DNA from: an uncultured Collinsella sp.
GTDB taxonomy: Bacteria; Actinomycetota; Coriobacteriia; Coriobacteriales; Coriobacteriaceae
NCBI GenBank assembly: GCA_902465265.1
Contig: CABQMF010000034.1
Location: 1 to 20,751 of the forward strand
Direction of reading: 5' to 3'
DNA: 20,751 bases
This document shows, piece after piece, positions 14,407-20,751 of the stretch (positions within the stretch are counted from its first letter, which is position 1; each line of letters starts with the position of its first letter). The notes under the pieces were generated by a model. It saw only the letters and a program-made list of their open reading frames with translations. It was not told the origin of the DNA and ran no database searches. A program made the position numbers and the translations under genes.

Positions 14407-15127
14407 TTGATTCCCAAATACGAGGCGATAGCTGCAGATATCCGTCGAAGCATCGAGGACGGCGCCCTTAAGCCGGGCGATAAGTTGCCCACCGTCGTTG
14501 AGTTCTGTGAGCTCTATAGCGTTTCCAAAATCACCGTCAAACGAGCTATTGAACAAATCACCGAGGAAGGCCTTATTACCAGCCGGCGCGGATCGGGCAC
14601 CTACGTCAAGGACACGGCGGGGCTTTCCAGGCCAGGTGTTTTTTCAAGGCAAGAACGACCGTGCCCAAGGCTTTTCGTACGAGCATCGCGGGGAGAAAGT
14701 GACCTCGGTGGTCTACGATTTCTCGATCGTCAATCCACCGGCAGAGGTTGCGACCCAGCTGGGAATGGCCGAGGATGACTTCGCCTATCACATCGTGCGC
14801 GTGCGCCAGGTCGACGAGAAGCCCATCGTCATCGAGTACACCTATATGCCGCTCGAACTGATCCCGGGCCTTAAAAAGAAGGACCTGTACGGATCGGTCT
14901 ACGGCTTTATCCGCGAGCAATGCGGGCTGAAGATTTCGAGCTTCCATCGCACCATCCGCGCCGTGGCGGCAACCGAGGAAGAAGCCGAGCGCCTGGATAC
15001 CAAACCCGGCTCTCCCCTGCTCGAACTCAACCAGATTGGCTTCTTGGATAGCGGCGCCGCCTTTGAGTATTCGGTCTCGCACAACGTAGGCGACCGCTTT
15101 GAGCTGCACAACGTAACGCTGGCCTAG
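14407..15127 (+). pseudogene. GntR/HutC-type transcriptional regulator, interrupted by a +1 frameshift at a T6 run
   Basis: Frame one from the TTG start (AAAGGAGG four bases upstream) encodes a winged-helix GntR domain, from KYEAIAADIRRSIEDGALKP to RRGSGTYVKDTAG. It then loses sense and stops at 14778. The second frame carries a complete UTRA effector domain, from GKNDRAQGFSYEHRGE to the end at 15127 (DRFELHNVTLA). The frames are offset by one base and meet at TTTTTT (14639-14644). Removing one T would join them as PGVFQGKNDRAQGF, a natural linker. The cause may be a true mutation, slippage-based switching or a sequencing error. Intact, it would be a repressor of about 240 aa sensing a sugar phosphate or amino sugar. 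Its place before manA suggests control of hexose use. Confidence 0.85.
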
Positions 15128-15141
15128 TTTTGTAATCTGGT

Positions 15142-15175
15142 GGGTGCTCATTTTGAGCTGTCTTACGGGGCACCC
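15142..15175 (+). promoter_or_regulatory. Alternative hairpins in the gntR-manA gap
   Basis: GGGTGC (15142-15147) can pair with GCACCC (15170-15175). The overlapping GCTCA (15146-15150) can pair with TGAGC (15154-15158). The two cannot form fully together. Regulatory meaning is unproven. Confidence 0.25.
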
Positions 15176-15199
15176 GCACAACCTTATGGGAGTATGCAC

Positions 15200-16132
15200 A
15201 TGTCCGATTTGATTAAACTCACGCCGATCTTCCACGAGAAGATCTGGGGCGGCCGCCAGCTGGAGGCCGTATTTGGTTACGACATTCCCGATGGTCCCAT
15301 CGGTGAGTGTTGGGCCATCTCGGCCCACCCCAACGGTGACTGCCAGATTGCGGAGGGCCCGTATGCCGGCCACACGCTTTCGTGGCTGTGGGCCGAGCAC
15401 CGCGAGCTCTTTGGCAACTGCGAGGGCAAGGAGTTCCCGCTGCTCATTAAGATTCTGGACGCCAAGGACGACCTTTCGATCCAGATTCATCCCAACGACG
15501 AGTACGCCGCTGAGCACGAGAACGGCAGTCTGGGCAAAACCGAGTGCTGGTATGTGCTGGATTGCGAGCCCGGCGCCACAATCATCGTCGGCCAGCGCGC
15601 GCATGACCGCGCCGAGGCCGCGCAGATGATCGAGGACGGCCGCTGGGACGACATGCTCAACGTACTGCCGATCCACAAGGGCGACTTTTTCCAGATTGAT
15701 TCCGGTACCGTGCACGCCATCAAGACCGGCACGCTCATTTTGGAGACGCAGCAGTCGAGCGACGTGACGTATCGCCTGTACGACTACGACCGTCCCGGCA
15801 CCGACGGCAAGCTGCGCCCACTGCACATTGAGCAGAGTCTCGACTGCATCGACTTTGATGCTCAGGCTCCGACCGACGGCACCGTGACCGCGCCCGAGGT
15901 GGACGGCGTGACCGAGCTCGCGTCCAACCCCTGCTACACCGTTGACCGTGTGCGTGTTAACGGCAGCAAGACCCTCGACCAGCGCTGGCCCTTCATGTGC
16001 CTGTCGGTCATCGACGGCGAAGGCACCATCTGCGGCGACCCCGTCCACAAGGGCAGCCACCTGCTGGCCCCCAGCACCGTGGACAAGATCGAGCTCGAGG
16101 GCAATATGGAACTGATTATCAGCCACCTCTAG
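15200..16132 (+). CDS. manA: Class I mannose-6-phosphate isomerase (short Gram-positive type)
   Basis: 310 aa from the ATG at 15200 (MSDLIKLTPIFHEKIWGGR), which has GGGAG seven bases upstream. The in-frame ATG at 15194 is too close to that site. The cupin zinc ligands are visible: Q and H in IQIHPND, E in LGKTECWYVL, and H in SGTVHAI. Interconverts mannose 6-phosphate and fructose 6-phosphate in the cytoplasm, linking mannose use to glycolysis and supplying GDP-mannose precursors. It follows the broken gntR by 72 bases in the same direction, so regulator and enzyme probably share a transcript. A stable hairpin follows the stop. Confidence 0.95.
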   Translation: MSDLIKLTPIFHEKIWGGRQLEAVFGYDIPDGPIGECWAISAHPNGDCQIAEGPYAGHTLSWLWAEHRELFGNCEGKEFPLLIKILDAKDDLSIQIHPNDEYAAEHENGSLGKTECWYVLDCEPGATIIVGQRAHDRAEAAQMIEDGRWDDMLNVLPIHKGDFFQIDSGTVHAIKTGTLILETQQSSDVTYRLYDYDRPGTDGKLRPLHIEQSLDCIDFDAQAPTDGTVTAPEVDGVTELASNPCYTVDRVRVNGSKTLDQRWPFMCLSVIDGEGTICGDPVHKGSHLLAPSTVDKIELEGNMELIISHL

Positions 16133-16158
16133 GTCGCAACAACAACCCAAACGCAACA

Positions 16159-16192
16159 AGGGGCTCCCCCGTTCATCAACGGAGGAGCCCCT
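16159..16192 (+). terminator. Terminator hairpin after manA
   Basis: AGGGGCTCC (16159-16167) pairs with GGAGCCCCT (16184-16192), continued by CCGTT/AACGG inside across one C-A mismatch; 14 base pairs in all. The tail ACTCGTATCTATAT is only moderately U-rich. Confidence 0.7.
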
Positions 16193-16283
16193 ACTCGTAT
16201 CTATATATCAGCCCACCCGGCTCTCCAGACCAAAAAGCGAACGAGCAAAGCGACGTTCGTCCAGCAACGTTATCTAAGGACCT

Positions 16284-16401
16284 GGGCGGGCGTATGGGGC
16301 AACATCGATCGCGAGTTCCGCACGCAAAGGAGGCCACTTAATGTGGCCTCCGTCTTGCGCAGGACTGTCCGAGCAGGCGATGTTGTCCCATACGCCCGCC
16401 C
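16284..16401. repeat. Family E three-tier palindrome between manA and pcrA
   Basis: Outer arms of 24 bases (16284-16307, containing GGGCGGGCGTATGGGG, and 16378-16401) match with a single G-T type mismatch. A middle stem pairs CGCAA (16323-16327) with TTGCG (16355-16359). The inner stem is GGAGGCCAC (16329-16337) with GTGGCCTCC (16343-16351) around TTAAT. The inner part may terminate both convergent genes. No other copy is in the window. Confidence 0.85.
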
Positions 16402-16414
16402 GGGTCCGCCGGGA

Positions 16415-19309
16415 TTACGACAGCTTGACGATCGGTGCAAAACCTTTCATAAGCTTTTTGGTCTGGCCGGTCTTTTCGAATTGAACCTCGATCATGTCTC
16501 CGGCGACCGAGATCACGGTACCCGTGCCAAAGGTCTTGTGACTCACGGTATCGCCTGCGGCAAAGTCCTGCGATGCGCTGGCGCGATCGACCTTGCGCTC
16601 TACCGTCGGGGACACCTTAGACGACGGCTTTTTGGCTCGCGGCGCGCCCGAGCCAAAGGTCGAGGCAACACGGCCGGCGTCGGGCGAAACCCCACGATGG
16701 CGCTCGGTCCCGTAACTGCTGCCGCCAAAGAAGTCGTCAAAGCTCGACCCGCCGCGCGAGCCGGAGCCGCCCGTCGAGCGCGTACGCGAGCCAAACACCT
16801 TGCCGCCGTACATGTCCGAGCCCATGCCCGAGCCAAAGGTGCCGTGACGGTCGCCGCGCTTCTCCCAGCCCGTGCCCTCAAAACCGGCAGAGCCGATACC
16901 GCTAAACTCGATATCCTCAAACGGAATCTCGTTGAGGAAGCGCGAGCGCGGGTTGGCAGAGGTCGAACCGTAGGTGCGACGCGTGGCCGCATAGGTCAAG
17001 AACAGTCGCTTACGGGCACGCGTGATGGCAACGTAGGCCAGGCGACGCTCCTCCTCGAGCTTACCCGGATCATCGCTGCCGCCAAAATCGTGCACGTGTG
17101 GGAAGATGCCCTCCTCCATGCCGGCCACGAACACCGCCGGGAACTCCAAGCCCTTGGCGGAGTGGATGGTCATCATGGTGATGGCATGCGTCTCGCCGGC
17201 CAAAGAATCCAAGTCGGAGCGCAGGGCCAGCCACTCCATGAGTGCCGGCAGCGCCTTGCAGGTGAGCGGACCGTAGGTGCGCTCGATCTCGTCGGCATGC
17301 ACGGCACCCGCCGGCATCTCCGTCGGCGCGGCATAGGCGTTACCCGCGATGGCGGCGGCCAGGGCATCCTGCGGCGAGAGCGCCGGAGCGGCTAGGCTAT
17401 CGAGCGGGTTGGAACCAGCGGCGTCGCGAGCGCCGACCAGCGCCTCAAACGAGGATGCCGGGGCGGACGGTCCCGGCTCAGGCGCGGGCGCACTCACCAC
17501 GACGGGCTCGGCGCCGGCGGGCACGTCGGCAACACCGGCCGCGCGCAGCTCTTCTAGGCTCTCGAGCGTACCCTCGATATCCTCGTGCGTCTCCTCAAAT
17601 TCGGCAGCGACGCCCAGGAATTCCTGGATGTTCTCGGCGCGGCTCTCGGACTCCATGGTGCCTTCGGCGCGGAAGGCCTGCAGCAGGCCCGTCTTGTCGA
17701 CGATCATCTCGACGACGTCCTTGAGTTCGCCGTCCATGCGGCGACCCTCGCGCACCAGCGACACAAAGCTCGACAGGCCGTTGCGGACCTTGGCGCTAAA
17801 CATGCCGGTTTCGGCGCACGCGATCTCGCAGGCCTGGAAGAACGAGCAACGGTTGTCGCGCGCCAGCTGCTCGATCTTTTGGATCGAGGTGGAGCCGATG
17901 CCGCGGCGCGGCGTGTTGATGACGCGCTTGACGCTCATCTCGTCGGCCGGGTTCACAATCATCTTGAGGTAAGCCATGACGTCGCGGATCTCGGCACGGT
18001 CGAAGAACCGCGTGCCGCCCACGATCTTGTAGGGCACGCCCGCGCGCAGAAACATATCTTCGAGAATACGCGACTGGGCGTTGGTGCGGTAGAACACGGC
18101 GATGTCGTCGTAACTCGTGCCCTTGGAGTGCAGCTTTTCGATCTCGCCGGCAATCCAGCGACCCTCGTCGCGCTCATCGCTTGCCTGGAAGGCCTGGATC
18201 TTCTCGCCGTCGCCCTCGGCCGTAAACAGGCGCTTGTCCTTGCGCTGCGAGTTGTGACGCACCACGGCGTTGGCGGCGCTCAGGATATGGCCCGTAGAGC
18301 GATAGTTCTGCTCCAGCTTGACAGTCTTGCAGTCTTTAAAATCCTTCTCAAAGTCCAGGATATTGGTGATGTCGGCGCCACGCCAGCTATAAATGGACTG
18401 GTCGTCGTCGCCCACGACCATGAGGTTTTGGTACTTGGCGGCCAGCAGATTGGCGATCTCGTACTGGACGTGGTTGGTGTCCTGATACTCGTCGACGCTA
18501 ATGTAGCGGAAGCGCTCTTGGTACTTGTCGAGCACCTCGGGGCGGGTGCGCAGCAGCTCGAGCGTGCGCACAAGCAGGTCGTCGAAGTCCATCGCGTTGG
18601 CGGCGCGCAGGCGGCGCTCCAGCTCCAGGTAGACCTGCGCGGCTTTTTTGTCATTAGGGCTGTCGGCGGATTTGAGCATGTCCTCGGGCCCGATCATGGC
18701 GTTTTTAGCCGAGCTGATCTTGCTGCGAATCATGTTGATGGGGAATTGCTTTTGTTCAATGCCGAGCGCTTGCATAATGTCGCGCACCATGCGCTTTGAG
18801 TCGTCATCGTCGTAGATGGTGAACTGCCCGGTGTAGCCCAGCAGGTCGGCGTCCTCGCGCAGCATGCGCACGCACATGGCATGGAAGGTGCACACCCACA
18901 TGCCGCGGGTGCCACTGGGGATGAGCGCTGCCAGACGCTCGCGCATCTCGGCCGCGGCCTTGTTGGTAAACGTGATGGCCAGGACCTGCCAGGGCTTAAC
19001 GCCCAGGTCGCCAAGCATATGCGCGATGCGGAAGGTCAGGACGCGGGTCTTGCCCGAGCCGGCGCCGGCAAGGACCAGCAGCGGGCCCTCGGTGGTCAGG
19101 ACCGCCTCGCGCTGAGCGGGGTTCAGGCTATCGATATCGACGAGCGGCTTGGCGGGTTTGGGCGCCGGAGCCGGGGCGTCGTAGATGTCGAGCGGAACGA
19201 GCTCGGGTTCCGGCGCGGCGGGGGCGGTATATGCATCGAGCGGCACGGGTTCCGGCGCGGGCGGCACGGGCGCGGCAGTGTTCTTTTCCCAGGGCAGGGG
19301 CTGGGTCAT
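16415..19309 (-). CDS. pcrA: PcrA/UvrD-type superfamily 1A DNA helicase with extra linker regions
   Basis: 964 aa from the ATG at 19309 (MTQPLPWEKN; GAGGAGT six bases upstream); the frame is open further up without a better site. SF1 motifs appear in order: Walker A AGAGSGKT (81-88), VDEYQDTN, VGDDDQSIYSWRGAD, QNYRST, TIHSAKGLEFPAVFVAG and RLAYVAITRARKRLF. The C-terminus (FAAGDTVSHKTFGTGTVISV onward) is the Tudor-like domain by which PcrA contacts RNA polymerase. It unwinds DNA 3' to 5' in repair and transcription-conflict resolution. It exceeds the usual 720-800 aa through an N-terminal Pro/Glu extension with two PLDxYxAPA units, an Ala/Pro-rich insert of about 90 residues before motif V, and a Gly/Ser-rich linker before the Tudor domain. 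Probably monocistronic. Confidence 0.95.
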   Translation of the reverse strand: MTQPLPWEKNTAAPVPPAPEPVPLDAYTAPAAPEPELVPLDIYDAPAPAPKPAKPLVDIDSLNPAQREAVLTTEGPLLVLAGAGSGKTRVLTFRIAHMLGDLGVKPWQVLAITFTNKAAAEMRERLAALIPSGTRGMWVCTFHAMCVRMLREDADLLGYTGQFTIYDDDDSKRMVRDIMQALGIEQKQFPINMIRSKISSAKNAMIGPEDMLKSADSPNDKKAAQVYLELERRLRAANAMDFDDLLVRTLELLRTRPEVLDKYQERFRYISVDEYQDTNHVQYEIANLLAAKYQNLMVVGDDDQSIYSWRGADITNILDFEKDFKDCKTVKLEQNYRSTGHILSAANAVVRHNSQRKDKRLFTAEGDGEKIQAFQASDERDEGRWIAGEIEKLHSKGTSYDDIAVFYRTNAQSRILEDMFLRAGVPYKIVGGTRFFDRAEIRDVMAYLKMIVNPADEMSVKRVINTPRRGIGSTSIQKIEQLARDNRCSFFQACEIACAETGMFSAKVRNGLSSFVSLVREGRRMDGELKDVVEMIVDKTGLLQAFRAEGTMESESRAENIQEFLGVAAEFEETHEDIEGTLESLEELRAAGVADVPAGAEPVVVSAPAPEPGPSAPASSFEALVGARDAAGSNPLDSLAAPALSPQDALAAAIAGNAYAAPTEMPAGAVHADEIERTYGPLTCKALPALMEWLALRSDLDSLAGETHAITMMTIHSAKGLEFPAVFVAGMEEGIFPHVHDFGGSDDPGKLEEERRLAYVAITRARKRLFLTYAATRRTYGSTSANPRSRFLNEIPFEDIEFSGIGSAGFEGTGWEKRGDRHGTFGSGMGSDMYGGKVFGSRTRSTGGSGSRGGSSFDDFFGGSSYGTERHRGVSPDAGRVASTFGSGAPRAKKPSSKVSPTVERKVDRASASQDFAAGDTVSHKTFGTGTVISVAGDMIEVQFEKTGQTKKLMKGFAPIVKLS

Positions 19310-19370
19310 GGGCGACTCCTCATCTGACGGACGGCGCGCCTGCGGGCAGCGCCATAGTTTGAGCCGTACC

Positions 19371-19376
19371 AGTATA
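19371..19376 (-). promoter_or_regulatory. Candidate -10 box (TATACT) of pcrA
   Basis: The minus strand reads TATACT 62 bases before the ATG. TTGCGT at 19401-19396 is a possible -35 with a long 19-base spacer. Confidence 0.4.
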
Positions 19377-19448
19377 CCGAGCCGCGCGGACACCGACGCA
19401 AATCACACCACGACTCCGTGCGCCACCACCACCCAAGCATCACCAAAT

Positions 19449-19517
19449 AAGTTGCGGTGAAATAGTTCCTGAAACCAGCCTTCTGGCCCCCAAACAGGAA
19501 CTATTCCACCGCAACTT
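19449..19517. repeat. Family A palindrome, variant with extended arms
   Basis: Arms of 23 bases (19449-19471 and 19495-19517) match with one mismatch. The outer part is AAGTTGCGGTGAAATAG as in the other copies, but the inner part reads TTCCTG instead of GGGA on the left arm, compensated by CAGGAA on the right arm. The loop contains CCAG (19475-19478) and CTGG (19483-19486). Confidence 0.9.
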
Positions 19518-19541
19518 CGATTGGCTCGGAGGGATAGAATG

Positions 19542-19571
19542 TCTACCATTTCTACCCCGTCCCCACATGGC
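19542..19571. repeat. Family B single arm, directly before the dehydrogenase ribosome binding site
   Basis: The 30 bases contain TACCCCGTCCCCACATGGC and match the reverse complement of 5904-5933 at 29 positions. The partner arm is absent. The AGGAGGG ribosome binding site begins at the next base (19572). Confidence 0.85.
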
Positions 19572-19583
19572 AGGAGGGTTGCC

Positions 19584-20582
19584 GTGAAGCATAGGGTGCT
19601 CTATTACATGGTCGATGGTTCGACCGAGGCGGGTCAGGCGGCGCTCGACACAATCGAAGGTGGCGATCAGATTGAGCTGGTGGGCTGCGCGCACGAGCCC
19701 AATGTCTGCCCCACCGTCGAGCAGCTGGCAGGCTGCGAGGGCTTTGTCGGCGAGTTCGGCCCCGTCGATGATGCATGTGCCGACGCCATGGCCGCCACGG
19801 GGATGCGCATTGTCTCGAACATGCCTATCGGCCTTAACCACGTTGCCGTCGAACTCCTAGCCTCTCATGGCATCACCGTCACCAACTGCCCTGGGTACTG
19901 CTCAGACGACGTCGCTCAACACACCATCGCTTTGATGCTTGACCTGATGCGCCAAGTTACGTTTCTTAACCGCGATGTGCGTGACGGCGTTTGGAATCCA
20001 CTTGCCGGTTATACCATGCACCGCACGCAGGGTCGCACACTGGGGCTTGTCTTTTTTGGCAGCATCGCGCGCGCCGTGGCGCCCATCGCACAAGCGCTTG
20101 GCATGAAGGTGCTGGTGTGGGCACCGACCAAGAGTGCAGAAGAGCTCGCTGCGGCAGGCTGTGCCAAAGCACAAACGCTCGATGAGTTACTCGGCACATC
20201 GGATATCGTCAGTCTGCACTGTCCCCTGATTCCAGAGACCGAAAAACTCATCGGCAAGCGCGAGCTTGCACTCATGAAGCCCACGGCATTTTTGATTAAC
20301 ACGGCCCGCGGGCCCATCGTGGATGAGGATGCCCTGGTCGCCGCGTTGAACGAGGGCATCGCCAGCGGTGGCACGCGCGGCATCTGCGGCGCCGCGCTCG
20401 ACGTACTCGCCGACGAGACCGCGCCCAACCAGGCCCTGATCGCGCATCCGCGCTGCATCGTCACACCCCATTGCGCCTACAGCACGCAGGAAGCCTACGA
20501 CACCGTCCGTCGCATGTCGCTACAGGCCGTAGTAGACAAGCTCGTCTTTAACCGCAAGCCCAAGCACACCGTGGCCGAATAA
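19584..20582 (+). CDS. D-isomer-specific 2-hydroxyacid dehydrogenase with a degenerate dinucleotide motif
   Basis: 332 aa from the GTG at 19584, five bases after AGGAGGG; an in-frame ATG at 19521 lies within repeat DNA and lacks a site. Catalytic residues are R242 (NTARGPIVDE), E278 (DVLADE) and H296 (VTPHCAYS), in the family order and spacing. CPGYCSDDVAQHTIALML is the usual segment before the NAD domain. The Rossmann loop is altered: where the family has G-x-G-x-x-G, this reads F-F-G-S-I-A (157-162), with the first and third Gly replaced. Cofactor binding may be weakened or changed. Substrate is unknown; annotation may read phosphoglycerate or hydroxypyruvate dehydrogenase without real support. 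The gene stands alone between repeats. Confidence 0.85.
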   Translation: MKHRVLYYMVDGSTEAGQAALDTIEGGDQIELVGCAHEPNVCPTVEQLAGCEGFVGEFGPVDDACADAMAATGMRIVSNMPIGLNHVAVELLASHGITVTNCPGYCSDDVAQHTIALMLDLMRQVTFLNRDVRDGVWNPLAGYTMHRTQGRTLGLVFFGSIARAVAPIAQALGMKVLVWAPTKSAEELAAAGCAKAQTLDELLGTSDIVSLHCPLIPETEKLIGKRELALMKPTAFLINTARGPIVDEDALVAALNEGIASGGTRGICGAALDVLADETAPNQALIAHPRCIVTPHCAYSTQEAYDTVRRMSLQAVVDKLVFNRKPKHTVAE

Positions 20583-20616
20583 TTAGTGCAAAGAGGTCGG
20601 GTTTGTCTGTACCAAG

Positions 20617-20649
20617 TTGGTGCTAAGTAACTTGACCCCAATGCACCAA
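20617..20649. repeat. Family C palindrome after the dehydrogenase gene
   Basis: TTGGTGC (20617-20623) and GCACCAA (20643-20649) are perfect arms with AAGTAACTTGACCCC in between. It is the second copy of the element at 13083-13114. The preceding 30 bases carry a fragment, GTGCAAAG (20587-20594), that resembles the same motif. Confidence 0.8.
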
Positions 20650-20651
20650 AA

Positions 20652-20694
20652 AAGTTGCGGTGAAATAGGGACTGTTGGAGCCTTCAACAAGGCC
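20652..20694. repeat. Family A half-palindrome (left arm), next to the IS start
   Basis: AAGTTGCGGTGAAATAGGGA (20652-20671) is the family A left arm. The following loop sequence has its own small hairpin, TGTTG (20673-20677) with CAACA (20685-20689). The right arm is missing because the IS begins at about 20695. Confidence 0.85.
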
Positions 20695-20751
20695 TTGGGG
20701 GTGCGGACAGAAAGTTGGACCGCGGGGCGGTCCGGACTGGAGGTTCGCATG
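20695..20751 (+). mobile_element. Left (5') end of an IS3-like insertion sequence, truncated by the window edge
   Basis: TTGGGGGTGCGGAC (20695-20708) and TTGGACCGCG (20715-20724) are the inverted counterpart of bases 57-28 at the other edge. Within 25 bases of the repeat are a ribosome binding site and ATG, as expected for the first ORF of an IS3-family element. A hairpin, GGACCGC/GCGGTCC (20717-20733), precedes it. Together with the OrfB-like tail at 3-26, this indicates two copies of one IS, or close relatives, in direct orientation. Confidence 0.55.
20749..20751 (+). CDS. Start codon of the presumed IS OrfA (partial)
   Basis: ATG at the last three bases, five bases after GGAGG (20739-20743). 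Nothing of the protein is visible. Identification as OrfA depends entirely on the IS terminal repeat just upstream. Confidence 0.4.

Noticed and set aside
14498..15127. Second gntR frame as an independent gene
   Set aside because: Its first roughly 45 residues are the wrong frame of the winged-helix domain, and the UTRA domain needs the upstream half; a frameshift explains both.
14606..16159. 517-aa minus-strand open frame opposite gntR and manA
   Set aside because: It is a shadow of manA and the UTRA domain, with no recognisable domain or ribosome binding site.
1..20751. The whole window as a composite transposon between two direct IS copies
   Set aside because: The content is housekeeping and the two IS copies probably mark an assembly or window boundary; there is no sign of a mobile cargo unit.

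Overview
This high-GC window (most codons end in G or C) reads like the chromosome of a Gram-positive anaerobic actinobacterium of the class Coriobacteriia. A Collinsella-like gut species is my best guess. That rests on gene content (TatA plus TatC without a separate TatB, HypA/HypB, a Mn-dependent pyrophosphatase, an archaeal-type topoisomerase, an ROK glucokinase) and on recall of the intergenic repeat style. No rRNA, tRNA, CRISPR array or prophage is visible.

Layout. Position 1-57 is the 3' end of an IS3-like insertion sequence. It is followed by a minus-strand Tat-type lipoprotein of the serine beta-lactamase fold (81-1136) and a divergent zinc-ribbon membrane protein (1338-2384). A minus-strand block then runs, in transcription order, from an aminotransferase (9621-8317) and a STAS protein (8265-7951) through tatA, tatC, hypA and hypB to a type IA topoisomerase (5145-2548). 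tatA-tatC-hypA are tightly coupled. hypB is separated from hypA by a large palindromic repeat. A small conserved-looking protein (9772-10026) diverges from the aminotransferase. After a 373-bp non-coding gap come nhaA, ppaC and an ROK glucokinase, all on the minus strand. Divergent from these are a frameshifted GntR/UTRA regulator and manA on the plus strand, forming a small hexose-phosphate region with the glucokinase. A PcrA/UvrD helicase (minus) and a D-2-hydroxyacid dehydrogenase (plus) complete the gene set. The last 56 bases are the 5' end of an IS3-like element, ending on the ATG of its presumed first ORF.

The most unusual aspect is the intergenic DNA. At least five families of long nested palindromes occupy the gaps: A, TTGCGGTGAAATAG...; B, GGGGACGGGGTAGAAATGG...; C, TTGGTGC(A/T)AAGTAAC...; D, AAAACCTGCCAAAA...; E, GGGCGGGCGTATGGG.... 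Families A, B and C recur within the window. Both IS ends lie in the same orientation and both abut a family A half-palindrome, as if the IS inserts into palindrome loops. This resembles REP/BIME biology and IS elements that target such repeats, but no REP-type transposase gene is present here, so the mobilising machinery is inferred.

Functional links. TatAC could export the twin-arginine lipoprotein at 81-1136, and cofactor-loaded hydrogenases whose nickel is delivered by HypA/HypB. The glucokinase and ManA both act on hexoses entering glycolysis and flank the regulator. All calls come from reading the sequence; no database search was run.
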